A stretch of 64,000 bases of DNA from Acetobacteraceae bacterium AT-5844 (GTDB taxonomy: Bacteria; Pseudomonadota; Alphaproteobacteria; Acetobacterales; Acetobacteraceae), in NCBI GenBank assembly GCA_000245075.1, contig JH599974.1, positions 48,000 to 111,999 of the forward strand, in the 5' to 3' direction. The position numbers and the translations under genes are program-made. The notes under the pieces were generated by a model. That model saw only the letters and a list, made by a program, of their open reading frames with translations. It did not search any database and had not been told where the DNA came from. Of the stretch, positions 22,219 through 30,545 are shown one piece after another. Positions within the stretch are counted from its first letter, which is position 1. Every line of letters starts with the position of its first letter.

Positions 22219-23298
22219 GTGGCCAACATCGACCGCATCGTCGACGTTCAGATCAGCCTCGCCACGACTGGCGTGCGCGAGCAGTCCTTCTCTGGGCTGC
22301 TGCTGGTCGGCGTACACACCGGCACTAACCGGCTGGACATCATCACCTCTGCTGATGACCTGCTGGAAGCGCCGTTCGCCGGCATCACCACGGCATCGCC
22401 CCTCTATCGGGCCGCCCAGGTGGCATTCAGCCAGATCCCCGGACCGCGTCAGGTCTACATCGGCCGCCGTGGCTCTTCGGAAGCGCCTGCCGTCGCCCTT
22501 GCGGCCATCCGGGCCGAGAATGACGACTGGTACGGCTTCGCTGACGTGGCGCACGCGGAGGCTGATCTCACGGCCGCAGCTGCTTGGGCAGAGGCCAACG
22601 AGAAGCTCTTCCTCGCCGTCGTGACCGACAGTGATGCCCCGACCAGCGCTACCGATGACGCGGGCAGCGCACTCAAGACGGGGAACTATTACCGAACCGC
22701 GTGGTGGTATCACCCCACGGTCACGGAGTTCCCTGAGGTGGCTGCTGCTGCCCGGTGCTTCACGGTTCTACCCGGAGGCGAGACCTGGGCGAACAAGCGC
22801 CTCTCCGCCGTCCCAGCTCCCGCTCTGACCGAGACCGCTGCGAACTTCATCTTCGGCAAAAACGGCAACACCTTCGAGCCGTTTACCGGCACCAACGCTA
22901 TCACCCAGAATGGCAAGGTCGCCGGCGGCGAGTGGATCGACATTATCCGCTTCCGAGACTGGTTGTGCCAGGAGATCCGGAACCGCGTCTTCCTTGCGAT
23001 CGTGAATGCGGACAAGATCCCGTACACGGATGGCGGCATCGCAATCATCCGCCAAGCCATGATCGCCGCCCTGGACCTCGGTGTCCGTCGCGGCGGCATC
23101 GCAGAGCCGTCCGTCGACGTGGACAACAACAACCGGATCATCCCGTCCTACACGACGTCTGTTCCGGCCCGCTCTCAGGTGTCGGCCAACGACGTTGCCA
23201 ACCGCATCCTGCGGGATGTGACGTTCACCGCTCGTCTGGCCGGCGCCATCCACGCGGTCGAAATCCGCGGCACGCTCACCTATGACAACATTGGCTGA
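22219..23298 (+). CDS. Tail sheath-like protein, DUF3383
   Basis: The 359-residue protein (start GTG 22219, ANIDRIVDVQISLATTGVRE) includes SFSGLLLVGVHTGTNR and a C-terminal ANRILRDVTFTARLAGAIHA. These are typical of DUF3383 sheath proteins of small myoviruses. The sheath contracts on infection and drives the tube into the cell. Its presence makes this a contractile-tailed prophage. At this length it lacks extra decoration domains. Confidence 0.87.
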   Translation: MANIDRIVDVQISLATTGVREQSFSGLLLVGVHTGTNRLDIITSADDLLEAPFAGITTASPLYRAAQVAFSQIPGPRQVYIGRRGSSEAPAVALAAIRAENDDWYGFADVAHAEADLTAAAAWAEANEKLFLAVVTDSDAPTSATDDAGSALKTGNYYRTAWWYHPTVTEFPEVAAAARCFTVLPGGETWANKRLSAVPAPALTETAANFIFGKNGNTFEPFTGTNAITQNGKVAGGEWIDIIRFRDWLCQEIRNRVFLAIVNADKIPYTDGGIAIIRQAMIAALDLGVRRGGIAEPSVDVDNNNRIIPSYTTSVPARSQVSANDVANRILRDVTFTARLAGAIHAVEIRGTLTYDNIG

Positions 23299-23308
23299 GG
23301 GCTGACCC

Positions 23309-23746
23309 ATGCTGAGCAACGAAGTCCGCACCTACGCCTCAAGCCAGGTGTTGATTATCTTCGGTGGTGTGCCTCTAACAGGCTTGGCGCCGGATACCTT
23401 CGTCTCATTCGCGCCGGCCGTTGCCCGCGTTACTTCCGCAGTCGGGGCAGATGGCGAGATCGCTCGCTCGGTCAGTTCCAACCGGATGTGGGCGGGGACG
23501 GTCAACCTTCAGCAGACCAGCCCGAGCAACGATGTGCTGTCTGGCTTCGCCGCAGCCGACGAGCTCACTGGCGGCGCTGTTCTGCCGCTGCTGATCCAGG
23601 ACCTGTCCGGACGGACGCTCCTGGGCTTCTCGCAGGCATGGATTTCCGCCCTGCCAACCATCGAATACGGCTCCGAAGCCGGAACCCGCGAGTGGGGCTT
23701 CGAGACCGGTGCGCCAAACGTCGTTTTCATCGGGGGTAACCTGTGA
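23309..23746 (+). CDS. Tail tube protein, DUF3277
   Basis: The protein has a beta-barrel pattern and the segment NVLSGFAAADELTGGAVLPL-like (residues 72-91) with ALPTIEYGSEAGTREWGFET, characteristic of DUF3277 proteins that follow DUF3383 sheath genes. It forms the inner tube. Stop overlaps the next GTG. Confidence 0.85.
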   Translation: MLSNEVRTYASSQVLIIFGGVPLTGLAPDTFVSFAPAVARVTSAVGADGEIARSVSSNRMWAGTVNLQQTSPSNDVLSGFAAADELTGGAVLPLLIQDLSGRTLLGFSQAWISALPTIEYGSEAGTREWGFETGAPNVVFIGGNL

Positions 23747-24252
23747 AGCGTCACGAGTTCGAGGTACGCAACCACAAGTTCTTCTTCCGCCGATTTGACC
23801 CCTTCACAGCGGTGAAGGTTCTTGGTGACCTCCAGAAGGAATTCGGCGGCCCTGTCCTGTCCAGTCTCAAGGGGGGCGAGGGCAAGGAGCGGGCCAAGGG
23901 ATCAGACGCCCTCTTCGGTGCTCTGGCGGAACTGTCGGAAAAGCTGGATGGCGACAAGCTCCAGAAGTGGGCGGAGCGCCTTCTCAACCCCGAGCTGGTG
24001 GCTGTCTCTACGGACGGCGCCGAGGCCCGGAAGCTGGATAAGGTAGCTGCCGTTCAGTGTGAACTGACGGCCGACGAAATCATCCAACTGTGCGTGGAAG
24101 CCGTGAAGTTCAACTTCGAGGATTTCAGCACGCGCTGGAGAGGCCTCATTTCGTCGGGCGTCTCCCGCCTCCTGGAAAGCCAGTTGGCCGGTTCAGCGCA
24201 GAACTCCAAGACGAACTCTTCATCTGGCGCCCCATCTGGGCCGGCAAAGTAA
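23743..24252 (+). CDS. Tail assembly chaperone (upstream frame)
   Basis: The 169-residue protein starts at GTG 23743 (MKRHEFEVRNHKFFFRRFDP) and follows the tube gene, the position of tail assembly chaperones. These bind the tape measure during tube growth and are not in the virion. Its last 20 residues are Ser/Gly-rich and low in complexity, while another frame over the same bases encodes a conserved-looking segment. This suggests that a fraction of ribosomes shifts frame to make a longer product. Confidence 0.78.
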   Translation: MKRHEFEVRNHKFFFRRFDPFTAVKVLGDLQKEFGGPVLSSLKGGEGKERAKGSDALFGALAELSEKLDGDKLQKWAERLLNPELVAVSTDGAEARKLDKVAAVQCELTADEIIQLCVEAVKFNFEDFSTRWRGLISSGVSRLLESQLAGSAQNSKTNSSSGAPSGPAK

Positions 24253-24365
24253 CGCTAGCTGAAGTGAAGGATGGTGTCGCTGATCTGGTCGACATCATGA
24301 AGCTCAACGCCATGCTCGACCACCAGGCGGCAGTGGCGTTTGAGGATGAGAAGAAGCGCCGCTAG
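24090..24365 (+). CDS. Tail chaperone C-terminal extension, probable -1 frameshift product
   Basis: The frame -1 to the chaperone gene encodes ELFIWRPIWAGKVTLAEVKD and then VDIMKLNAMLDHQAAVAFED. This matches the style of the second chaperone domain in contractile phages. No ATG, GTG or TTG lies between 24093 and the conserved segment; only a GTG at 24090 exists, so frameshifting is more likely than a separate start. I see no classical XXXYYYZ heptamer in the overlap. The translated part of this frame probably begins between about 24150 and 24220. Confidence 0.6.
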   Translation: MRGSREVQLRGFQHALERPHFVGRLPPPGKPVGRFSAELQDELFIWRPIWAGKVTLAEVKDGVADLVDIMKLNAMLDHQAAVAFEDEKKRR

Positions 24366-24376
24366 GAGGCTCCGTC

Positions 24377-26158
24377 TTGATTGTTCGTGAGCTTCAAACG
24401 CTCCTGTCCTTCAAGACGGACGGGCGTGGCGCCGACGAATTCGATCAGCGCATTGACCGCCTGAGGGCTGCCGCTACTGCTGCGGCGGCGGCTATTGCTG
24501 CGGCGTTCGGCTTTGACCGGATAGAGCGGGCGAGTGACAATCTCACGACCTCGATGAACCGGCTCGGCGCCTCGACTGACAACGTTGAGCAGGCGGCCGA
24601 GGCTTACGAGCTTCTGTACACCTCCGCCCGCGAGACCGGCATCGCTGTGGTGGAGAGCACGAAGGGGTTCATGCGGTTCGCACCGGCCATGCGCCGCGCA
24701 GGCTTTACGATGCAGGACACCGTTGACCTTCTCGACGGCTTGCAGAAGGGCCTTCTCGCGGCCGGTGCCGGCACTGCCGAGACTGCTTCGGTCTTCACTC
24801 AGCTTGGTCAGGCGGTCAACTCGGGGGTGTTCCAGGGCGAAGAGCTCAACGCGTTCCTAGAGAACGCCAGCCCGACCTTGGTGCAGGCTTTCGCAGACGC
24901 CCTCGGCATAGCCCGCGAGGAGCTGAAGAAGCTGGCCTCCGAAGGCAAGCTGACCAACAAGAATGTGCTTCCAGCGCTGATAGCATCTGCGAGAGCGGGA
25001 CGAGACGAGTTTGGGCGGATGATCCCGACCAACGAGTTGCGCAAGGCTAGGACCGCGGTTGCGATAGAGCGCTGGGTCGCAGAACTAGACAAGGCATTCC
25101 AGGCCACGCGGAGATGGGGTCTGGCAATCACCCGTGTCGGTGACAGTTTCGACCGCTGGCGATCCCGGATACCGATGATCCGGGACTTCATCAATCAGCT
25201 AGGTGGCCTTGAGCAGATACTGTCCTCCGTCGCCATCGGTGTCGTTTACCTCACCACGGTGCAGGCAGCTCTGAACGGCGCCCTGTCGGCGACGATTGCG
25301 CGAGTAGCTCTTCTGACTGCTGGATTTGCCGCGGCAGTTGCCGCGGGGCTACTGCTTCATGACCTCTTCACTTGGATGTCTGGGTCAGACACCCAGACCC
25401 TCTTCGGAAAGATGTTCGGCCCGTTCGATAAGGCGATCGGGGGGATTTCGCCCGGTCTGCTGGAGTTGAAGAGCCAGCTCGAGAACCTCCGGACGCTGTT
25501 TCTTGGGACGCCTGACGAGGCGATGAAGGCTTGGCAGAAGCTGAAAGACTTCATCTCGAACCTTCTGGACGAAGCCACTGCTAACTGGCCGGAAATCGCG
25601 AGGAATGCTCTAGGTATCCGCAGGTCGGGTGACAGGGCTTCTGCTGTTTCTGCGCCTCCGGGGGTTGAGCCGCCGTCGACTGGATTGCCGGGGTTGGTAT
25701 CGCTGCCCATGGGTCCCAACCTTCCAGGTTATGGTTCGCGTCTTAGTTCAGCCTACCTACGGTCCGCCCGGGAAGAGACCTGGGCGCCCTTTCTCGATGT
25801 GCTCAAGCAAGGTCTGAGGGATTTCACCGGCTGGCTGGGCTTCCGCCAGAGGGTGGATCAACCGGATGGTTCCACGCGCCTCCTGGCACCGGGCGAGAAC
25901 ATGAACCAAGCTATCCTTGGCTCAATGGGCTCCCGGCAGAACAACGTCCAGGTATCGGCCCCGGCGTCAATCACGGTTCCGGTGACGGTTCACGCCACTG
26001 GCGTCTCTGGCCCGGAAGTAGCAGCCGGAGCTGCATCGGGCGTCCGTCAAGGCGTGGAGCAGGCGCTTCAAGCGCGTGACGGCGCTCTGGCTCGCCAGAT
26101 CAGGAACGGCATCCCTGACACGGAAGGGTGGGGTGGCCCCTCTGTGGTGACGCCATGA
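24377..26158 (+). CDS. Tape measure protein (593 aa)
   Basis: TTG start at 24377. The N-terminal 250 residues match the tape-measure domain (FMRFAPAMRRAGFTMQDTVD, GELNAFLENASP-like, then LIASARAGRDEF). Residues 270-330 hold hydrophobic segments that can cross the host membrane at DNA entry. Length sets tail length: about 590 residues predicts a short tail near 85-90 nm, using the general 0.15 nm per residue rule. The C-terminus ends with Gly/Ala-rich repeats. Confidence 0.88.
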   Translation: MIVRELQTLLSFKTDGRGADEFDQRIDRLRAAATAAAAAIAAAFGFDRIERASDNLTTSMNRLGASTDNVEQAAEAYELLYTSARETGIAVVESTKGFMRFAPAMRRAGFTMQDTVDLLDGLQKGLLAAGAGTAETASVFTQLGQAVNSGVFQGEELNAFLENASPTLVQAFADALGIAREELKKLASEGKLTNKNVLPALIASARAGRDEFGRMIPTNELRKARTAVAIERWVAELDKAFQATRRWGLAITRVGDSFDRWRSRIPMIRDFINQLGGLEQILSSVAIGVVYLTTVQAALNGALSATIARVALLTAGFAAAVAAGLLLHDLFTWMSGSDTQTLFGKMFGPFDKAIGGISPGLLELKSQLENLRTLFLGTPDEAMKAWQKLKDFISNLLDEATANWPEIARNALGIRRSGDRASAVSAPPGVEPPSTGLPGLVSLPMGPNLPGYGSRLSSAYLRSAREETWAPFLDVLKQGLRDFTGWLGFRQRVDQPDGSTRLLAPGENMNQAILGSMGSRQNNVQVSAPASITVPVTVHATGVSGPEVAAGAASGVRQGVEQALQARDGALARQIRNGIPDTEGWGGPSVVTP

Positions 26159-26805
26159 TATCGGTTCTTTCCTTCGCTGATCGGGCGCACACGCAACTCG
26201 GCATGCTGATGCTCGACGTGCTGGTGAGTGAAGAGGTCGATCTCGCGGCCGAGGTCACGCGTTACCCGGTCGAAGACGGAACAGTGATCAGTGATCACGT
26301 GACCCAAGGTGTGGAGACGATCCGCATCTCGGGCATGGTCAGCACGGCCAGCGTTGCGGCTTTCAGCTTCTCGTCTGGCACAGGCTCCATGAAGCTGGTG
26401 GATGCCGTGGAGAAGCTGCGGGCCATGCATAAGGCTCGCGCTCTGGTCACGGTTTCTACCGGCCAGATGGTCTATGAGGACTTTGCCTTCACCAACCTGA
26501 ACGCCATCCGGAGCAATGGTGAGAAGGGCGGGAACTGGCTTCAGGTTCGCGCTGAGCTGGTAAAGGTTCGTAAGGTAACTCTCAAGACTGCGGAGGTCCC
26601 TGAGGCTCCTGCCCGCCCCCCTGCACGGGGAAGGGCGGGGCAAACCAACACTCCAGCAGGCCGTAGCGGATCGACCAGCACGCCCAACGGAAGCGGCTCA
26701 ACCGAAAGTGGCCCGGCTAACCGGACCCCTGCATTGTCGCTGTATGAGAATGCTGCTCCTAGGGTTAACCAGTTCCTGAATAACTTCGGGGCGATCCTCC
26801 AATGA
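26155..26805 (+). CDS. Baseplate protein after tape measure (Dit-like position, 216 aa)
   Basis: Starts ATG 26155 in an ATGA overlap. The N-terminal 140 residues include DVLVSEEVDLAAEVTRYPVE and VETIRISGMVSTASVA, a pattern of the beta-rich proteins that begin baseplate operons in small myoviruses. The C-terminal 70 residues are Pro/Gly/Ser-rich and disordered. It likely forms the ring attaching the tube to the hub. Confidence 0.62.
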   Translation: MISVLSFADRAHTQLGMLMLDVLVSEEVDLAAEVTRYPVEDGTVISDHVTQGVETIRISGMVSTASVAAFSFSSGTGSMKLVDAVEKLRAMHKARALVTVSTGQMVYEDFAFTNLNAIRSNGEKGGNWLQVRAELVKVRKVTLKTAEVPEAPARPPARGRAGQTNTPAGRSGSTSTPNGSGSTESGPANRTPALSLYENAAPRVNQFLNNFGAILQ

Positions 26806-27131
26806 TGCCGATCGCCTTGATTGACGCAAATGACCAGGTGGTTGAGGCCGATCTGGACGACGCAACATACCACCTCACGCTCTCATGGAACGAGGAAGGG
26901 CAGCTCTGGACTATGGACGTGCGAAACCTCGACGGCGAGACCTTGGCGTCCGGGATGGCCGTCAATGCGTTCTCTCCGGTCCTGAGTTTCGTCCGCCGGC
27001 CCACGCTTCCTCCTGGGGAGTTCGTCGTCGTGGCAGCGCCCGGATACACCCTGACGCGTTCATCATTCGTCAGCGGTGAAGCCGCCCTCTGGTACATTTC
27101 CCGAGAAGAAATCGCCAATGGCGCGGTTTGA
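26802..27131 (+). CDS. Baseplate plug protein, Pam3 gp18-like
   Basis: The 109-residue protein has YHLTLSWNEEGQLWTMDVRN and a closing region PGEFVVVAAPG. This matches the small plug domain described for cyanophage Pam3 gp18 and related phages, which fills the tube-hub junction. Position between ring and hub genes supports this. Confidence 0.75.
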   Translation: MMPIALIDANDQVVEADLDDATYHLTLSWNEEGQLWTMDVRNLDGETLASGMAVNAFSPVLSFVRRPTLPPGEFVVVAAPGYTLTRSSFVSGEAALWYISREEIANGAV

Positions 27132-28083
27132 CCGAGCCTACTCTCTCCTGGTTGGGCCTGGCGGCGGAACTGGCGTCGAGATCACCGACCTTCGGATAAC
27201 CTTCAGCATCTCGAAGGACGACAAGAAGACCCCGAACCGCTCGACCATCACCGTCTACAACCTGGCGCCATCAACCCGCGCCGCCATGGAGAAGCCGAAC
27301 ACTCGGTGCGTTCTTCGGGCGGGATATTGGGAGGAAGGCGGTCCCCTTGAGGTCTTCCAGGGCGATGTGACGTTCGCCTGGACCTCCTACGAGGGCGCCG
27401 AGGTGATGACGACCTTGGAACTCGGGGACGGGGCGCGCGCGTACCGCGACACCGTGTTGTCTCTCAGCTATCCGGCCGGAGCATCCTCCACGACGGCGCT
27501 GAAGGATGTGGCTAGCCGCATGGGGCTGTCCCTCTCTATGCCAAGTGACGCACCAAGCCGAACTTGGGCGGGTGGCCTGTCCTTCCATGGCGCAGCACGA
27601 ACTGCTTTGGACCGCATCACCGCTGGCACTGGCCTCTCATGGTCGATCCAGGGCGGGACGCTACAGGTGGTGCGCCGCGGCGGCACAACGAACCGAACGG
27701 TGATTGAACTGGATGCCACGAGTGGCTTGATCGGCAGCCCTGAGAGGCAGCGCCGGGGCCCGCAGGAGGCCATCCAGGTCACCGACGAGGCAACACAGCG
27801 GCGACGCCGCGCTGCCGCAGCGACGGAAGCGTATGACGGCTGGCGGGTTCGTTCCCTCCTGCTGCCGACCATCGCGCCTGCTGACCGCGTGAAGCTGTCT
27901 GCGCGCGCAGCAGAGGGTGTGTTGACCGCCAAGGAAGTCCGTCACATCGGCGATAGCCATGGCGGGGACTGGATCACTGAACTGCTCCTCGTGGATCCGA
28001 CTGCCGCCGCTACAGACAGCCGCGGCCAGCGTCCCGAAGGTCGAACACAGGTCAGGCAAAGCAATGCCGGGGGCACACGATGA
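27118..28083 (+). CDS. Baseplate hub protein (gp27/Mu gp44-like)
   Basis: ATG 27118 gives MARFDRAYSLLVGPGGGTGV and then the family-typical ITDLRITFSISKDDKKTPNR and STITVYNLAPSTRAAME. These are seen in hub proteins of short-tailed myoviruses. The C-terminus is basic and probably disordered. Three copies would form the hub to which the spike attaches. Confidence 0.82.
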   Translation: MARFDRAYSLLVGPGGGTGVEITDLRITFSISKDDKKTPNRSTITVYNLAPSTRAAMEKPNTRCVLRAGYWEEGGPLEVFQGDVTFAWTSYEGAEVMTTLELGDGARAYRDTVLSLSYPAGASSTTALKDVASRMGLSLSMPSDAPSRTWAGGLSFHGAARTALDRITAGTGLSWSIQGGTLQVVRRGGTTNRTVIELDATSGLIGSPERQRRGPQEAIQVTDEATQRRRRAAAATEAYDGWRVRSLLLPTIAPADRVKLSARAAEGVLTAKEVRHIGDSHGGDWITELLLVDPTAAATDSRGQRPEGRTQVRQSNAGGTR

Positions 28084-28655
28084 GTGATGACTTCACCGGC
28101 GCCATCGAGGCTGCGGTTGGTTCGATCCTTTCGGACATCAACACGTCGATGCCTGGGGTGATTGTCTCCTATGACGCCGGCCGAAACCGCGCTGTAGTCC
28201 GCCCAACGCTCCCGAAGCGGTTGGCGGATGGCACGACCCTAGAGGCGCCCACCATCGCAGAGGTGCCCGTCCTTTGGCCTACCGGAGGTGGTGGCTCGTT
28301 CACCTTCCCCATCCGCCCCGGAGATCAGGTGTGGCTGGAATTCAGCCAGCGTTCGTTGGATGGCTGGCTTGGGGGCAACGATACCGCCCCAGATGACCCA
28401 CGCCGCTTCGATCTGTCTGACTGCGTGGCCCGGCCTGGCGGCGGTCGAGACGTGTCCGGGGTGGATGCTGACGCTGTGGCGCTCAACTTTGGTGGGGCAT
28501 CGGTCCGACTGGAGCCAGACGGCACCGTCAGGATCATCGGCAATCTTGTAGTCGAGGGGGCCTCTGTGACCCACAATGGCGTCAATATCGGAGCGACGCA
28601 CGCCCACCAAGAAGTGGAGCGCGGCGGCGAGATTAGTGGCCCGCCTGTCCCATGA
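28080..28655 (+). CDS. Membrane-puncturing spike, Gp138 family
   Basis: The 191-residue protein opens with an OB-like domain (NTSMPGVIVSYDAGRNRAVV) and a PIRPGDQVWLEFSQRSLDGW motif, the Gp138 N-terminal signature. It ends in a beta-helical stretch with a GATHAHQEV-type His-containing tip that usually binds iron. Trimers form the needle at the tail tip. Confidence 0.85.
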   Translation: MSDDFTGAIEAAVGSILSDINTSMPGVIVSYDAGRNRAVVRPTLPKRLADGTTLEAPTIAEVPVLWPTGGGGSFTFPIRPGDQVWLEFSQRSLDGWLGGNDTAPDDPRRFDLSDCVARPGGGRDVSGVDADAVALNFGGASVRLEPDGTVRIIGNLVVEGASVTHNGVNIGATHAHQEVERGGEISGPPVP

Positions 28656-29023
28656 TCGACTTCAAGTTAGACCCGACCAGCCGGGATATGGTGTTCCCCT
28701 CCGGCCCTAACGGCGCGTCGCTGTCCTTCCTGGATGGTGCCGAGCGCGTCACCCAGTCAGTTGCTATCCGCCTCAGGACTTGGCTTGGAGAGTGGTTCCT
28801 CGACACCGAGCATGGCGTTCCCTACGTGGATGACATCCTGGGGAAGGGACGCCGGCCGGAACTGATCGAGGCCATTCTGCGAGCCCAAATCCTCTCTGTG
28901 GCTGGGGTCAGGAGCATTGAGAGCTTCGAGCTCACCACCGACCCGCACACGCGGAAGATGACGGTGACGTTTAGTGCGACGTCCGACGAAGGCTTGGTTA
29001 GCGCGACGGTGGGGATAGGTTAG
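28652..29023 (+). CDS. Baseplate wedge protein, gp25-like
   Basis: The protein has VTQSVAIRLRTWLGEWFLDT near residue 32, followed by HGVPYVDDILGK. This is the 'i...l.t..Ge.fld...Gvpy' motif of gp25/gpW-type baseplate proteins. It nucleates sheath assembly. The tail operon is then interrupted by the cassette 29020-31662 before gpJ. Confidence 0.82.
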   Translation: MIDFKLDPTSRDMVFPSGPNGASLSFLDGAERVTQSVAIRLRTWLGEWFLDTEHGVPYVDDILGKGRRPELIEAILRAQILSVAGVRSIESFELTTDPHTRKMTVTFSATSDEGLVSATVGIG

Positions 29024-29610
29024 CGAGGCGTTTGCCGTTGTAGGTCTCGAAGCTGATTGTCGAGCCGTCCCCGGATGCTATCCCGGACACATTCTTCGAA
29101 GACCGAATAGACTTGCCTGGGAACGGCGAACGTGAGAGGCGCGGCGTTCCCGGCCTTTACCGAGAAGCCCGCTGAATTCTGTAAAGCGCTACGCAGGTGG
29201 GCCTGAGCTGTGCGTGGCACCAAACTCTCTGCATAACTCCGCTTAATCTGCCTGATATTGTAGACCTGCCTAGTTCCTTCTACTTCGATGGATACTTGAG
29301 TGCTGGCTCCAACCCTTGCCGTTGAGATAGGAGATGCCTCCCGATCGTCCCCCAAGGCGACAACGTTCCTGCCGCTTCCGTTCATGCCAATGATCGCTAT
29401 CGCTTTCGATACCGGCTCGCCAATCATCACCATGCAGAGGTCTCCAGTGGCCTCTGGCGCCGACGCGACAATGGCTGGTACCCCGTCGCGCTCGAACAAG
29501 ATGGTCATGTTGTCTTGAACACTTGCGGGGCTCTGAGCCCACGTTACGGATGCCGGAGCAGAGAGGGAAACGACGACCGCAAGCACCAGATGTGGCTTCG
29601 TGGTTTGCAT
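29020..29610 (-). CDS. Exported protein of unknown function in accessory cassette
   Basis: The leftward 196-residue protein begins with a Sec signal peptide (VLAVVVSLSAPASVTWA), probably cut after AWA/AQ near residue 25. The mature part is a mixed fold with two Cys, LCMVMIGEPVSKAIAIIGMN and a basic C-terminal helix. It is convergent with the baseplate gene and opposite to the late genes, the pattern of a moron expressed from the prophage. A periplasmic role such as superinfection exclusion or host fitness is a guess. Not recognised. Confidence 0.6.
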   Translation of the reverse strand: MQTTKPHLVLAVVVSLSAPASVTWAQSPASVQDNMTILFERDGVPAIVASAPEATGDLCMVMIGEPVSKAIAIIGMNGSGRNVVALGDDREASPISTARVGASTQVSIEVEGTRQVYNIRQIKRSYAESLVPRTAQAHLRSALQNSAGFSVKAGNAAPLTFAVPRQVYSVFEECVRDSIRGRLDNQLRDLQRQTPR

Positions 29611-29668
29611 CGAGGGTCAATCCATTAACGAGAGCGCAACGATATCAGCCGGCGGGCGAGTGGGGTAG

Positions 29669-30127
29669 TTAGAAGGGAATATCGTCGTCGAGGTCGGAGT
29701 TGGCCTTAGTCGCGGCTTTTGGTCGGCGCACCATGAATGGGAATACTATCTCCCAGTTCCGGACCCACCCTTCATCGTTTCCTTCGCCTCTTTCTAAAGT
29801 TCCGTCTTTATGAATTTTACCCCAATCGTGGTCCCGCACGCGGAAGATAAGCTCGCTGTCACGGATTTTGATTTCATGGACAAGTATATGTCCTGCTAAT
29901 ACCTCCGCCGCCAGGACGCGTAGATCCTTTTCCTCTTTCCACCTAGAGTGAAGCTTGTTCAGAACATCTTCTATACTGTCCTTCATCTGAAGTGCTGTAT
30001 CTAGAAGACGTCTGACTGCTTCAACCTCTGAGGTTATCGAATTGGATGCTTGATAAGCTCTGATACGCTCTACGAGTTCGGCCGGAAGCACATAAACCCG
30101 GCGCTCAGTCTCTTCCTTCTCGGCCAT
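29669..30127 (-). CDS. Cassette protein with SSB-like C-terminal tip DDDIPF (152 aa)
   Basis: Leftward gene starting ATG 30127. Residues 10-50 (RRVYVLPAELVERIRAYQAS, EVEAVRRLLDTA) resemble a ribbon-helix-helix DNA-binding domain. A middle domain follows (LAGHILVHEIKIRDSELIFR). The last residues are SDLDDDIPF, identical in the final six to the tip of bacterial SSB that docks RecO, RecQ, PriA, ExoI and others. No OB-fold is seen. Codon use is more AT-rich than in the flanking structural genes. A role in binding SSB partners is inferred from the tail alone. Confidence 0.6.
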   Translation of the reverse strand: MAEKEETERRVYVLPAELVERIRAYQASNSITSEVEAVRRLLDTALQMKDSIEDVLNKLHSRWKEEKDLRVLAAEVLAGHILVHEIKIRDSELIFRVRDHDWGKIHKDGTLERGEGNDEGWVRNWEIVFPFMVRRPKAATKANSDLDDDIPF

Positions 30128-30184
30128 GCGCCCATTCTCCTGTCAGTGAGACGGCACCGGTATCACGGCTTGCCAGAAAATCCA

Positions 30185-30214
30185 TTGACAGTGTGATTGT
30201 CAGTGGGCTTTCAT
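30185..30214 (+). promoter_or_regulatory. Cassette promoter with overlapping palindrome
   Basis: TTGACA (30185-30190) is a perfect -35, followed 18 bases later by TTTCAT. The palindrome TGACA-GTGTGAT-TGTCA (30186-30202) overlaps it. It lies between the divergent genes at 30127 and 30241, both with ribbon-helix-helix-like segments, so autoregulation is likely. Confidence 0.5.
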
Positions 30215-30240
30215 CGATGCCAGGAAAGGAGGTCGAAATA

Positions 30241-30456
30241 ATGTCAAGCGCTCGTAACTTGGGTTACAGGGGGGCAGCCGCAGCGCCGCTTGCTCGGGTG
30301 GTCATTTTGATCCCGACAGAGGAGTTGGAAGCGCTCGACGCATGGGGCGTCCCCGCAGGCATGAAAAGCCGAACGGCAGCCGTCAGGGCCTTGATCAAGA
30401 AGGGCTTGGAGGCAGTCGGCGGTGGGCAGACGACGGGCGAAGTCTTGGCGGGCTGA
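30241..30456 (+). CDS. Small ribbon-helix-helix-like protein (71 aa)
   Basis: ATG 30241 has a strong AGGAAAGGAGGTC ribosome site and is preferred to the GTG at 30193. The core ARVVILIPTEELEALDAWGV followed by KSRTAAVRALIKKGLEA fits a strand plus two helices of the ribbon-helix-helix fold. It would bind DNA as a dimer, probably at the palindrome just upstream. Divergent from the SSB-tail gene. Confidence 0.6.
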   Translation: MSSARNLGYRGAAAAPLARVVILIPTEELEALDAWGVPAGMKSRTAAVRALIKKGLEAVGGGQTTGEVLAG

Positions 30457-30545
30457 ACCCGTCGTCTGCTGATCCACAAATTCCGTGTCCGAGGGAAGTT
30501 ACGAGCGACCCAAGGGCACTAACCACCAACCTGGAGAAACAGGTA

